Notes: generated from the sequence alone by a model not told the origin. Positions 18,140 through 26,289 are shown, counted from the first letter of the stretch. The stretch is 64,000 bases of DNA from Amycolatopsis thermoflava N1165 (GCF_000473265.1 NZ_KI421511.1:1291731-1355730), one strand, 5' to 3'. Numbers and translations: made by a program.

Positions 18140-18739
18140 TCAGTGCTCCGCGACGTCGAAGGCGTCCACCTGCGGCAGGACGTGCCCGAGGCGGTCGCGC
18201 TTTGCGGTCAGGTACCGGATGTTGTCCGGGCTGGCCGGCGCCAGCAGCGGGACCCGCGCCGACACGCGGATCCCGTTCGACTCCAGCGCCGCGATCTTGT
18301 CCGGGTTGTTGGACATCAGCCGCACCGACCGCACGCCCAGGTGACGCAGCACCCGCGCGGCGGGGCTGTAGTCGCGCACGTCGACCGGCAGCCCGAGGCT
18401 GGTGGCCGAGTCGACCGTGTCCAGCCCTTCGTCCTGCAGCACGTGCGTGCGCACCTTCGCCACCAGCCCGATCCCGCGGCCCTCGTGCCCGCGCAGGTAC
18501 ACCAGCACCCCGCTGCCCTCGCGCACGATCGCGTCCAGCGCGGCGTCCAGCTGTTCACCACACTCGCAGCGCACCGCGCCGAACACGTCGCCGGTGAGGC
18601 ACTCCGAATGCACCCGCACCAGCACGTCGTCGCGGCGCAGCCGTCCGTGGGCGAGCGCCAGGTGCTCGGCGCCGTCCCGGAACGCCACGCTGCGGAACTT
18701 GCCGCGCCGGGTGACCAGCGTCGATTCGGCGATCTCCAT
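18140..18739 (-). CDS. ribA: GTP cyclohydrolase II with His at the catalytic Tyr position
   Basis: 199 aa, close to the length of E. coli RibA. Zinc ligands are Cys47, Cys58 and Cys60 (SECLTGDVFGAVRCECGEQL). The GTP-binding loop is LRGHEGRGIGL, and the catalytic Asp and Arg align with D120 and R122 (LPVDVRDY). The residue aligned with E. coli Tyr105 (KIRAYALQD) is His99 (KVRTHVLQD). In Streptomyces coelicolor a GCH II paralogue with Met at this Tyr position was shown to make the formylated product FAPy rather than releasing formate. By inference this enzyme may do the same. GAGGGG precedes the ATG. It is divergent from a creatininase-family gene and followed by a phosphatase. No other riboflavin genes are in the window. 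Confidence 0.88.
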   Translation of the reverse strand: MEIAESTLVTRRGKFRSVAFRDGAEHLALAHGRLRRDDVLVRVHSECLTGDVFGAVRCECGEQLDAALDAIVREGSGVLVYLRGHEGRGIGLVAKVRTHVLQDEGLDTVDSATSLGLPVDVRDYSPAARVLRHLGVRSVRLMSNNPDKIAALESNGIRVSARVPLLAPASPDNIRYLTAKRDRLGHVLPQVDAFDVAEH

Positions 18740-18792
18740 GGGTTCCCCTCGTCGTCGACCGGGAACTTGCCCTACCCGGTATACCTGATCTG

Positions 18793-19485
18793 ATGAATCC
18801 GCTGCCGCCGGACACCACCGACGACGTGCGCGGGGCCGCCGTGGCGGTGCTGCCCGTCGGGAGCCTGGAACAGCACGGCCCGCACCTGCCGCTGACCACC
18901 GACACCCTGATCGCCTGCGCGGTCGCGTCGCGGATCGCGCAGGACCACGGCTTCTGGCTGCTGCCGCCGGTCACGGTGTCCTGCTCGCACGAGCACGCCG
19001 CGTGGCCGGGCACGGTGAGCATTTCGGTCACCACGCTGGTCGCGGTGGTCGAGGACATCGCCGCGTCGCTGCGGGCGTCCGGGGTCGGCAGGCTCGTGCT
19101 GGTCAACGGGCACGGCGGCAACCACGTCCTGGCCAACGTCGTGCAGCAGGCCGGCGGCTCGATGGTCCTGTTCCCCACCTACGGCGAGTGGCAGGAGGCG
19201 CGCGCGGCGGCGGGCGTGCGCACCTCCAACGACGAGGACATGCACGCCGGCGAACTGGAGACCTCGATCCTGCTCTGCACCGCCCCGGAGGTGGTCAGAC
19301 CGGGCTACGAGACGGCGGACTCGGCACCCGGCGATCTGCGCCACCTCCTTTCACTGGGACTGGCCCCCTACACGGAATCGGGCGTGGCCGGTCATCCGTC
19401 ACTGGCTTCGCCGGAAAAAGGCCGGGCGGTGCTGGACGCGCTGGCCCGCGCGTTCCGGGCGCACCTGCCGGTTCTCGGCTCCTGA
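18793..19485 (+). CDS. Creatininase-family amidohydrolase (possible FAPy deformylase)
   Basis: 230 aa. The complete metal site of the creatininase family is visible: E26 and H28 in GSLEQHGPHLPL, D37 in TTD, H107 in NGHGGN and E154 in HAGELETS. The family includes creatininase, mycofactocin MftE and the archaeal deformylase ArfB, which removes formate from FAPy. No mft genes are nearby, while a GTP cyclohydrolase II with an altered catalytic residue lies 53 bases away in divergent orientation, so the ArfB-like role is the best inference. The ATG has no Shine-Dalgarno, so the message may be leaderless. The last 191 bases are antisense to the end of the flippase-like gene. Confidence 0.8.
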   Translation: MNPLPPDTTDDVRGAAVAVLPVGSLEQHGPHLPLTTDTLIACAVASRIAQDHGFWLLPPVTVSCSHEHAAWPGTVSISVTTLVAVVEDIAASLRASGVGRLVLVNGHGGNHVLANVVQQAGGSMVLFPTYGEWQEARAAAGVRTSNDEDMHAGELETSILLCTAPEVVRPGYETADSAPGDLRHLLSLGLAPYTESGVAGHPSLASPEKGRAVLDALARAFRAHLPVLGS

Positions 19486-20374
19486 GCGCCAGGACGCCCG
19501 GCAGCGCCGCGACGAGTGAGAGCACCCCGTAGACGACGGCGGTGGTGATGCCCGCGCCCGCGCCGAGGCCGGTGGCGCCGAAGGCGACCGCGGTGAACCC
19601 CTCGCGCGGCCCCCAGCCGCCGATGTTGAGCGGCAGCGCCATGACGACCAGCGCGAGCACCACCAGCGGGGCGAGGGTGGTCACCGGCGCGGTCACCCCG
19701 GCCAGCCGGGCGGCGAGGACGAACATCGCGACGTGCCCGGCGATGGTGAGCGCCGACAGCGCCACGATGCCCGCCGCGGTGCGCCCGCCGAGCAGGCCGC
19801 GGGCATCGGTGAGGGTCCGGGTGGCCGCGCCGCGCCAGGCCGGTTTCGCGGCGAGCAGCCCGGCGACCGCGAGCGCGGCGCCCAGCAGCACCAGCAGCCC
19901 GGGGCCGGTGGACAGGCCCGGCAGCAGGTCCGGATGGAGCGTCAGCGCGGTGACGCCGGCGACGAGCAGCACGGCCTGCCCGGCGAACCGTTCGAGCACC
20001 ACGGCGCGGACGCCGCGGCCCACGTCGCCGGAGTCGCGGCCGTGGCTGACCGCGCGGTCGACGTCGCCGAGCACCCCGGCGGGCAGCACCGAGTTGAGCA
20101 GGGTGGAGCGGTAGTAGGCGGCGACCGCGGCGGGCAGCCGCAGCGGCAGGCCGAGGCCGCGGGCGACGAGGACCCATCGCCCGGCGGCGGTGACGGTGGT
20201 CAGCAGCCCGATCGCCAGCGCGAGCACGACCGATTCCGCGTTGATGAGCCGCAGCCCGTCGAGGAACGCGCCGGTGCCGACTTTCCAGATCAGGGTGGCG
20301 AGGATGCCGGCCGCGGCGAGCAGGCGCAGCCACGGCCACAGGCGGGTCGCCGTCCCGGTGGTGGGGGTGGTCAT
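19295..20374 (-). CDS. Flippase-like/lysylphosphatidylglycerol synthase TM-region (UPF0104) membrane protein
   Basis: 359 aa. Residues 15-295 carry about eight hydrophobic segments with family features: an early GRWVLVARGLG loop, VLPAGVLGDVDRAVSH, and the late MALPLNIGGWGPREGFTAVA. This domain is shared by MprF flippase regions and archaeal AglD-type proteins, and is thought to act on lipid-linked substrates. The last 60 residues are Pro/Arg-rich, probably cytosolic, and antisense to the creatininase gene. The ATG overlaps the stop of a short upstream ORF as ATGA, and that ORF is a tandem copy of this gene's own 5' end. Cargo is unknown. Confidence 0.8.
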   Translation of the reverse strand: MTTPTTGTATRLWPWLRLLAAAGILATLIWKVGTGAFLDGLRLINAESVVLALAIGLLTTVTAAGRWVLVARGLGLPLRLPAAVAAYYRSTLLNSVLPAGVLGDVDRAVSHGRDSGDVGRGVRAVVLERFAGQAVLLVAGVTALTLHPDLLPGLSTGPGLLVLLGAALAVAGLLAAKPAWRGAATRTLTDARGLLGGRTAAGIVALSALTIAGHVAMFVLAARLAGVTAPVTTLAPLVVLALVVMALPLNIGGWGPREGFTAVAFGATGLGAGAGITTAVVYGVLSLVAALPGVLALRSREPAGAPGTRGPARPAPPGLFPAKPVTDDRPRPIPCRGPVPVKGGGADRRVPSPPSRSPV

Positions 20375-20538
20375 CGGGCTCCTTTCGGCGAGGCGAGGCC
20401 GGCCGATCGGGAGTCGATGAGCTCCAGCCCGGTGCGGAACGCCCGGGTGCCCATCTCCCGGGTGAGGGTGGCGGTCGCGGCGAGCGGGCGGAGCCACGGC
20501 CACAGGCGGGTCGCCGTGGCGGCGGTGGGGGTGGTCAT
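20371..20538 (-). CDS. Short coupled ORF, tandem copy of flippase N-terminus (copy 1)
   Basis: 55 codons, beginning MTTPTAATATRLWPWLRPLA and ending SRSAGLASPKGAR. The start overlaps the stop of the next upstream short ORF, and the stop TGA overlaps the flippase ATG (ATGA). A GAAAGGAG ribosome site lies near its own 3' end, placed to serve the flippase start. The peptide lacks a full membrane domain, so it is more likely a translation-coupling leader than a functional protein. Whether it is translated is untested. Confidence 0.55.
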   Translation of the reverse strand: MTTPTAATATRLWPWLRPLAATATLTREMGTRAFRTGLELIDSRSAGLASPKGAR

Positions 20539-20702
20539 CTGGCTCCTTTCGGCGAGGCGTGGCCGTCCGATCGGGAGTCGATGAGCTCCAGCCCGGTGCG
20601 GAACGCCCCGGTGCCCACCTTCCGGGTGAGAGTGGCGGTCGCGGTGAGCGGGCGGAGCCACGGCCACAGGCGGGCCACCGTCCCGGCGGTGGGGGTCGCC
20701 AT
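20535..20702 (-). CDS. Short coupled ORF, tandem copy of flippase N-terminus (copy 2)
   Basis: 55 codons from the ATG at 20702 (MATPTAGTVARLWPWLRPLT), ending DGHASPKGAR with a stop overlapping the start of copy 1. The frame stays open upstream to an ATG at 20774 that overlaps the methyltransferase stop, giving a 79-codon version whose first 24 codons look like a deleted third copy. The ATGA chain methyltransferase - short ORF - short ORF - flippase is unbroken. Role by position: translational coupling. Confidence 0.55.
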   Translation of the reverse strand: MATPTAGTVARLWPWLRPLTATATLTRKVGTGAFRTGLELIDSRSDGHASPKGAR

Positions 20703-20770
20703 CAGGCTCTGATCGTCGGCGTGGGCAGGCGTATCGACGGCCACAGCCGCCATCCCGGGGGTGCGGGTCG

Positions 20771-21589
20771 TCATCGGGCTCCGATCGCCAGCAGGTCGGT
20801 GTGGTGCACGACCACCTCCAGTTCGCCCGCGGCGCAGGCGGCCAGCCGCCGCCGGGTGTAGGCCTCGGTGTCCAGCCACGGTTCCTGCAGCCGGGCGGCG
20901 GCGACCCAGCCCCGCAACCACTGCTCGGTCAGCTCACGCTGGTCCGGCCCGAGCCGCCACGGGCTGGGCGCGCGGTGCACCGTCGCGCCGCGCCGCTCGA
21001 ACGCCGAGGTCGTCACCGCGACCGCGTCCGGGCCGAGCAGCGCGCCGCGCCGCTGGTGGGCGTTGAAGGCCGCGGCGAGGTCGGCGTCGAGCGGGTCCGC
21101 GGGCGTCAGCTCGACCCGCCCGGCGACTGACAACGTCAGCAGGGCCGCGCAGCCCGCCGCGGCGCACGCGTCGGCGATGGTGTCCACATCGGACGGTGTG
21201 AGCAGGTCCAGCAGCGCGGACGCGGTGAGCAGCGAGGTGCCGGTCAGGTCCAGGCCGGCGAGCTCCCCGCAGCGGGTCTCGAACGTCGCCCCGCGGACCG
21301 AGGCGCGCACGAGCAGGGCGGGGTCGCGGTCGTGCAGGACCCAGTGCTGCGGGACGCCCAGCCGCGGCGCGAGCCAGCGGCCCATCGACCCGGTGCCGGA
21401 GCCGATGTCCCGGACGACCAGCGGGGCGGGACGGCCGGTCAGCCACCGCCGCAGCGGGGTGAGCAGTTCCGGCGCCCGCGCGGCCGCGTCGGCGGGTTCG
21501 CGCAGCGCCAGCCAGTCCGGTGCGCAGCGGGTCGGGTCCGTGCTGCCGGGTGCGCCGGGTCCGGCGCCGTCCCATCGGTCGTGTGCCAC
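20771..21589 (-). CDS. SAM-dependent methyltransferase-like protein
   Basis: About 272 aa from the GTG at 21589; an in-frame upstream ATG at 21625 lies inside the glycosyltransferase gene and is less likely. The SAM-binding glycine motif is VVRDIGSGTGSMGRWLAPRL, followed by an acidic HDRDPALL strand end, the class I Rossmann pattern. The acceptor is unknown. It follows the glycosyltransferase after 7 bases and its stop overlaps the first short ORF of the tandem repeat. It is part of the minus-strand operon MDR - PTPS - GT - MT - flippase. Confidence 0.75.
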   Translation of the reverse strand: MAHDRWDGAGPGAPGSTDPTRCAPDWLALREPADAAARAPELLTPLRRWLTGRPAPLVVRDIGSGTGSMGRWLAPRLGVPQHWVLHDRDPALLVRASVRGATFETRCGELAGLDLTGTSLLTASALLDLLTPSDVDTIADACAAAGCAALLTLSVAGRVELTPADPLDADLAAAFNAHQRRGALLGPDAVAVTTSAFERRGATVHRAPSPWRLGPDQRELTEQWLRGWVAAARLQEPWLDTEAYTRRRLAACAAGELEVVVHHTDLLAIGAR

Positions 21590-21596
21590 ACCCTTG

Positions 21597-22640
21597 TCAC
21601 GGGCGCGCACCCGGTTCCGGTTCAAACAGGATCCGGTCCATCACCCGCGCGGTGGTTCCCCAAGGCAACAACCCGTCGCGCCGGGACCGCGCCGCCCGGC
21701 GCAGGGCCGACCGCGTTCCCGCCGAGGTCAGCCACGAGCGCAGGGCCCCGGCGAGGGCGTCCACGTCAGCGGGCGGCACCACGATCCCGGGCGGCGACCC
21801 GTCCGCCGCCCGGCCGAGCGCCTCGGTCTCCACCGACGTCAGCACCGGGATCCCGCGCGCCAGCGCCTCCGTCACCACCATCCCGTAGGTCTCCGACCGC
21901 GACGGCAGCACCAGCAGCCCGGCCCGCGCGTAGGCGTCCTCCAGCGCCGTCCCGGTCAGCGGCCCGGTGATCGTCACGCGCGCCGTCAGCCCGTGCCGCG
22001 CCACCAGGTCCCGCACCCGCGCGGCGAACGCGGGGGAGCGGTGCACCGGCCCGACCAGCCGGGATGCCCAGTCCAGGTCCGCCACCGCGGCCAGGGCCTC
22101 GACCAGCACGTCCTGTCCCTTGTGCGGGGTCAGCGACGCCACGCACAGCAGTTCCTCGCCCGCGGACAGCGGCGCGGGATCCGTGCCGGGCGTGACCACG
22201 TGCACCCGGTCGCGCGGCAACCCGTGGTGGCGCACCAGCCGCGCGGCCGTCCGCGCGCTGGGCGTGACCACCGCCGACGCCGCCCGCAACGTCGACCGCT
22301 CCAGGTCGTCCAGCTCCGCGTGCGCCCCGGTCTCGTCGGCCAGCGGCATGTGCACCAGCACCACCAGCCGCAGCCGCGCGGCGTGCGGCACCACGACGTC
22401 CGGCACGCCGCACGCCACCAGCCCGTCGATCACCACCAGGGACCCCGGATCGGCGGCCGTGAGCGCGCGGTCCAGCGCGGCGCGCGCCGCCGGGGAGGGG
22501 TGCGGCCACGACCCGGCGATCGCGACCTCCCGGACCGGCCTGCCCAGCGCGGTCAGTTCGCGGCTGATCCGCCGGTCGTAGACGTTGCCGCCGCTGGGCA
22601 GCTCCGGATCGTCGACGTCACCCGGCAGGATGAAGATCAC
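21597..22640 (-). CDS. Family 4-type (GT-B) glycosyltransferase
   Basis: 347 aa. The N-terminal domain begins [20 protein letters not shown] with the glycine-rich acceptor loop. The C-terminal domain has [17 protein letters not shown] and the E-x7-E nucleotide-sugar motif in [17 protein letters not shown]. This is a retaining GT-B glycosyltransferase of the GT4 type. Donor and acceptor are unknown; the neighbouring pterin-type and lipid genes make either a nucleobase-derived compound or a lipid possible. The 5' end overlaps the PTPS-like gene by 23 bases. Confidence 0.85.
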   Translation of the reverse strand: MIFILPGDVDDPELPSGGNVYDRRISRELTALGRPVREVAIAGSWPHPSPAARAALDRALTAADPGSLVVIDGLVACGVPDVVVPHAARLRLVVLVHMPLADETGAHAELDDLERSTLRAASAVVTPSARTAARLVRHHGLPRDRVHVVTPGTDPAPLSAGEELLCVASLTPHKGQDVLVEALAAVADLDWASRLVGPVHRSPAFAARVRDLVARHGLTARVTITGPLTGTALEDAYARAGLLVLPSRSETYGMVVTEALARGIPVLTSVETEALGRAADGSPPGIVVPPADVDALAGALRSWLTSAGTRSALRRAARSRRDGLLPWGTTARVMDRILFEPEPGARP

Positions 22641-23028
22641 GGTCGTAGCTCGCCCACGCCACGTGCGATTCGCGCAGTGTCACCGAAATCCCCGACAGCC
22701 CGTGCGCGCCCGCGCCGAGCGCGCCCGAGTGCACGCGGTCGGCGAGCCGGTCGGCGATCACCTTCGCCAGGAACTCCGTGGACGTGTTGGTCCCGGCGAA
22801 CTCCGGCACCTCGTCCAGGTTGCGGTAGTTGAGGTCGGCCAGCACGGCGCCCAGCTGCTGGGTCGCCAGCCCGATGTCGACGACGATGTTGTCCGCGTCC
22901 AGTTCGGCGCGGCGGAACGTCGCGTCCACCACGAACGTCGCGCCGTGCAGGCGCTGCGCGGGGCCGAACACCTCGCCGCGGAAGCTGTGGGCGACCATCA
23001 CGTGGTCGCGGACGGTGACGCTGAACAA
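22618..23028 (-). CDS. 6-pyruvoyl-tetrahydropterin synthase/QueD-like protein with altered active site
   Basis: 136 aa from a TTG start at 23028, chosen because AGGAGGG lies 5 bases upstream and overlaps the stop of the preceding gene. The fold is recognisable from [23 protein letters not shown] and the C-terminal [11 protein letters not shown] with its Glu. The usual zinc and catalytic residues are incomplete: the HGH motif is HGA (Ala30 replaces a zinc His) and the catalytic Cys four residues before it is Ala24. It may therefore bind a pterin-like ligand or catalyse a different reaction. It sits in one operon with an MDR dehydrogenase and a glycosyltransferase, close to the GTP cyclohydrolase II. 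Confidence 0.78.
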   Translation of the reverse strand: MFSVTVRDHVMVAHSFRGEVFGPAQRLHGATFVVDATFRRAELDADNIVVDIGLATQQLGAVLADLNYRNLDEVPEFAGTNTSTEFLAKVIADRLADRVHSGALGAGAHGLSGISVTLRESHVAWASYDRDLHPAG

Positions 23029-23036
23029 GGGCCCTC

Positions 23037-24011
23037 CTACGGGTAGACGACGCGGTGGCACAGCGCGGGGATCGCGCCCGAGGCCAGCTCCGGCATGACC
23101 GAAGGCAGGTCCTCGAAGGCGCACTCCCCGGTGATCAGGGTGTCGAAGACGGGATCGGCGAGCAGCTCCAGCGCGAGCGCGAGCCGGTCGCCGAAGCCGC
23201 GGCGCGACCGCCGGGCCGGGGACACCATGCCGACCTGGCTGCCGCGGATCGTCAGCCGCCGCGAGTGGAAGAACTCGCCGAGCGGCACGCTGACCCGCCG
23301 GTCGCCGTACCAGCTCAGCTCGACGACCTCACCCTCCGGCGCGACCAGCTCCAGCGCCCTGGCCAGGCCCGCGTCCGTTCCGCTCGTGTGCACCACGAGG
23401 TCGCAGCCGTCGGCGGCGTCGCCGGGCAGGGCGAACTCCACGCCCAGCGCGGCTGCCACCGCGGCGCGCGCCGGATCCACGTCGACCAGCTGCGCCCGCA
23501 CCGCCGGGAACCGCGCCAGCAGCGCCGCGACCGCGCAGCCGACCATGCCGCCGCCGACCACGGCCACCCGGTCGCCGAGCAGCGGCGCGGCGTCCCACAG
23601 CGCGTTCACCGCCGTCTCCACCGTGCCGGCCAGGATCGCCCGGCCCGCGGGCACCGCGTCCGGCACCGGAGTGACCGCGCTCGCCGGGACGACGAACCGG
23701 GTCTGGTGCGGGTAGAGCGTGAACACCGTGCGGCCGGCCAGCTCCGGCGGCCCGTCCTCGACCACGCCGACGTTGAGATAGCCGTACTTCACCGGTCCCG
23801 GGAACCCGCCCTCCTGGAACGGCGCGCGCATCAGCTCGTGCTGGCTCGCCGGGACCGCGCCGCGGAAGACGAGCGTCTCGGTGCCCCGGCTCACGCCCGA
23901 GAACAGCGTCCGGACCTCGACCTCGTCCGGCCCGCGCGCGGGCAGCGGGACCGTCCGGACCTCACCCGGACCCGGCGGGTTGAACCAGAAGGCCCGTGCG
24001 GCACGTGTCAT
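23037..24011 (-). CDS. MDR-superfamily (zinc-alcohol-dehydrogenase-like) oxidoreductase lacking the catalytic-zinc Cys
   Basis: 324 aa from the ATG at 24011 with GGAGG upstream. The nucleotide-binding motif [20 protein letters not shown] is near residue 150, followed by [16 protein letters not shown] with Asp at the strand end, suggesting NAD rather than NADP. The GHE/C-type catalytic zinc region reads [14 protein letters not shown], with Ser instead of Cys and no structural-zinc cysteine loop. It is therefore an MDR reductase or dehydrogenase without the usual zinc. It is the first gene of the minus-strand operon and is divergent from the CDP-alcohol phosphatidyltransferase with only 32 bases between starts. 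Confidence 0.8.
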   Translation of the reverse strand: MTRAARAFWFNPPGPGEVRTVPLPARGPDEVEVRTLFSGVSRGTETLVFRGAVPASQHELMRAPFQEGGFPGPVKYGYLNVGVVEDGPPELAGRTVFTLYPHQTRFVVPASAVTPVPDAVPAGRAILAGTVETAVNALWDAAPLLGDRVAVVGGGMVGCAVAALLARFPAVRAQLVDVDPARAAVAAALGVEFALPGDAADGCDLVVHTSGTDAGLARALELVAPEGEVVELSWYGDRRVSVPLGEFFHSRRLTIRGSQVGMVSPARRSRRGFGDRLALALELLADPVFDTLITGECAFEDLPSVMPELASGAIPALCHRVVYP

Positions 24012-24043
24012 GGGCACACCTCCGGCGAAGGGACACGATCACC

Positions 24044-24742
24044 ATGATCGTCCAGACCCAGCGTGGCACGGTTGCCGCCGGCCAGGAACAGGCCCTGGCG
24101 GCGTGCGGCCTGATCGTGCTGCTGAACGTGCTCGCGATGACCCTCGGCCTGGGGGTGCTGGGCTGGCTCGCCGGCGCCGCCTACGGCGCGGCGTTGTTCG
24201 GCCTGCTCGGCGCCGCGCTGCGCCGGTCCGGCCGGCTGGTGCTGGGGCCCGCGGACCGGGTCACGCTGGCCCGCGCGACGCTCGTCGGCGGCGTCGTCGC
24301 GCTGGTCGCCGCCGGGCTGTCCGGGCCGGTGCTGGTCGTGCTGGCGGCGGTCGCGCTCGCGCTGGACGCGGTCGACGGCCGGGTCGCCCGCCGCACCGGG
24401 ACCGTGTCGCCGCTGGGCGCGCGGTTCGACATGGAGGTGGACGCGTTCCTGATCCTCGTGCTGTGCGTGCCGGTCGCGCTCGCGCTGGGGCCGTGGGTGC
24501 TGCTCATCGGCGCGATGCGCTACGCGTTCGTGGTGGCCGGGTGGCTCGCGCCGTGGATGCGCGGGCCGCTGACGCCGAACCTGGCGCGCAAGGCGGTCGC
24601 CGCGGCGCAGGGCATCGCCCTGGTCGTGGTGGTCGCCGGGGTGCTGCCCCGGCCCGCGGCGGTGGTCGTGGCCGGGGGCGCGCTGGCGGCGCTGGTGTGG
24701 TCGTTCGGCCGGGATGTGGGGACGCTGTGGCGGAACCGGTGA
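24044..24742 (+). CDS. CDP-alcohol phosphatidyltransferase
   Basis: 232 aa membrane enzyme. The full family signature D-x2-DG-x2-AR-x8-G-x3-D-x3-D is present in LDAVDGRVARRTG and LGARFDMEVDAF near residues 105-130, so all metal and CMP-binding Asp residues are there. It would join a phosphatidyl or CDP-activated headgroup to an alcohol in the cytoplasmic membrane; the alcohol is unknown. It is divergent from the MDR gene and overlaps the sulfatase-like gene downstream, so phospholipid synthesis is tied to this cluster. Confidence 0.85.
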   Translation: MIVQTQRGTVAAGQEQALAACGLIVLLNVLAMTLGLGVLGWLAGAAYGAALFGLLGAALRRSGRLVLGPADRVTLARATLVGGVVALVAAGLSGPVLVVLAAVALALDAVDGRVARRTGTVSPLGARFDMEVDAFLILVLCVPVALALGPWVLLIGAMRYAFVVAGWLAPWMRGPLTPNLARKAVAAAQGIALVVVVAGVLPRPAAVVVAGGALAALVWSFGRDVGTLWRNR

Positions 24743-26289
24743 CCGCGCGCCGGGTGGCGGCGGACGTGTTCGCGTGCGTGCTCGTCGTCGCTGCCCTGGT
24801 CGTGCCGAACAACCTGGCGCTGTTCGGGCCCGCCACGCTGCTGCGGATCCCGGTGGAGGCGGTGGCCGGCGTCGCGCTGGTGCTGGTCCTGCCGCCGCGG
24901 GGACGGCGGATCGTGGCCTCGGTGGCCGGTGCCGTTCTCGGGGTGCTGGTGTTGTTCAAGATCGCCGACATCGGGTTCCACCGCGCGTTCGACCGCCCGT
25001 TCAGCCTGGTGTTCGACTGGAGCTTCGCCGGGCCGGCGCTGAGCCTGCTCGGCGGCTTCGCGCGAGTCGCCGCAGTGGCCGGCGCGGTGCTGGCCGCCGT
25101 CACCCTGGTGCTGCTGACGACCTGGGCGGCGACGCGGCTGGCGCGGCTCGCCGCGGACCACCGCATGGTGTCGGCGCGGGTGGTCGCCGTGCTGGCGGTC
25201 GTGTGGATCGCGGCCGCGCTGACCGGGTTGCCGCTGGCGTCCCGCACGACCGCCGCGCTGGCCTACCGCGAGGTGCGCGCGGTCGCTTCGGACCTGGCGG
25301 ACCAGCAGGAGTTCGCGGCCGAGATGGCCACCGACGCCTTCCGCGACACGCCGCCGGAGCGGTTGCTGACCTCGTTGCGGGGCAAGGACTTCCTGCTCAC
25401 CTTCGTGGAGAGCTACGGCCGGGTCGCGCTGGACGACCCCGGGGTGGCCGCGTTGCTCGACTCCGGCTCCGACCGGTTGCGGGCCGCCGGGTTCAGCGCA
25501 CGTAGCGCGTTCCTCACGTCCTCGACCAGCGGCGGGGGCAGCTGGCTCGCGCACTCCACGATGGAGTCCGGGCTGTGGGTGGACAACCAGCAGCGCTACC
25601 GCACCTTCGTGGGCAGCGACCGGCTGACCCTGTCCGGCGCGTTCGCGCGGGCGGGCTGGCGCACGGTCAACGTGCAGCCGGAGAACGGCGCGGACTGGCC
25701 GGAGGGCGCGGTCTACCGGTTCGGCCGGCTCTACGACGGGCGCAACATCGGTTACCGCGGCCCGAACTACTCCTACGCGGCGATGCCCGACCAGTTCACG
25801 CTGTCGGCGTTCCACCGCGACGAGATGACGCCCGGGCACGCGCCGTTGATGGCGGAGCTCGACCTGGTGTCCAGCCACTGGCCGTGGGCGCCGCTGCCGA
25901 GGATGGTGGACTGGGGCGCCGTCGGCGACGGCTCGACGTTCACGCACACCGGTCCGTCGGTGGACGAGGTGTGGTCCGATCCGGCGCGTGTGCGGGCCGC
26001 CTACGGCGACGCCGTCGAGTATTCGTTGTCCGCGCTGATCTCCTACGTGGAGACCTTCGGCGACGACAACCTGGTCCTGGTGTTCCTCGGCGACCACCAG
26101 CCGAACACCTCGGTGACCGGCGAGGGCGCGAGCCGCGACGTGCCGGTGACGCTGGTGGCGCGCGATCCCGCTGTGCTCGATCGCATCACCGGATGGGGCT
26201 GGCAGGACGGGCTCCGCCCGGGCCCGGACGCGCCGGTGTGGCCGATGAGCGCGTTCCGGGACCGGTTCCTGACCGCCTTCGGCACGTGA
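24727..26289 (+). CDS. Membrane-anchored sulfatase/LtaS-like phosphotransferase
   Basis: About 520 aa from the GTG at 24727 (GGGGA upstream); a GTG at 24739 overlapping the previous stop as GTGA is an alternative. Four or five N-terminal transmembrane helices are followed by an extracytoplasmic alkaline-phosphatase-superfamily domain. Metal and nucleophile positions are visible in FVESYGRV, the SSTSGGGSW segment with the likely nucleophile, SSHWPWAP and FLGDHQPN. This resembles lipoteichoic-acid synthase and phosphoethanolamine-transferase relatives more than soluble sulfatases. With the adjacent CDP-alcohol transferase it suggests transfer or removal of a phospholipid headgroup outside the membrane. 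Confidence 0.8.
   Translation: MAEPVTARRVAADVFACVLVVAALVVPNNLALFGPATLLRIPVEAVAGVALVLVLPPRGRRIVASVAGAVLGVLVLFKIADIGFHRAFDRPFSLVFDWSFAGPALSLLGGFARVAAVAGAVLAAVTLVLLTTWAATRLARLAADHRMVSARVVAVLAVVWIAAALTGLPLASRTTAALAYREVRAVASDLADQQEFAAEMATDAFRDTPPERLLTSLRGKDFLLTFVESYGRVALDDPGVAALLDSGSDRLRAAGFSARSAFLTSSTSGGGSWLAHSTMESGLWVDNQQRYRTFVGSDRLTLSGAFARAGWRTVNVQPENGADWPEGAVYRFGRLYDGRNIGYRGPNYSYAAMPDQFTLSAFHRDEMTPGHAPLMAELDLVSSHWPWAPLPRMVDWGAVGDGSTFTHTGPSVDEVWSDPARVRAAYGDAVEYSLSALISYVETFGDDNLVLVFLGDHQPNTSVTGEGASRDVPVTLVARDPAVLDRITGWGWQDGLRPGPDAPVWPMSAFRDRFLTAFGT

Larger units (their letters stand above)
20371..20774 (-). repeat. ~164-bp tandem duplication of the flippase gene 5' end
   Basis: Start codons at 20374 (flippase), 20538 and 20702 are spaced exactly 164 bases apart, and a third partial, deleted unit begins at 20774. 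Each unit repeats the first codons of the flippase (MTTPT...RLWPWLR), diverges after about 38 codons, and ends with a ribosome site GAAAGGAGCC and an ATGA junction. Because 164 is not a multiple of 3, each unit is closed by a stop codon that overlaps the next start. The same GGAGCCCGATGA junction ends the upstream methyltransferase gene, which marks where the unit originated. Confidence 0.88.
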
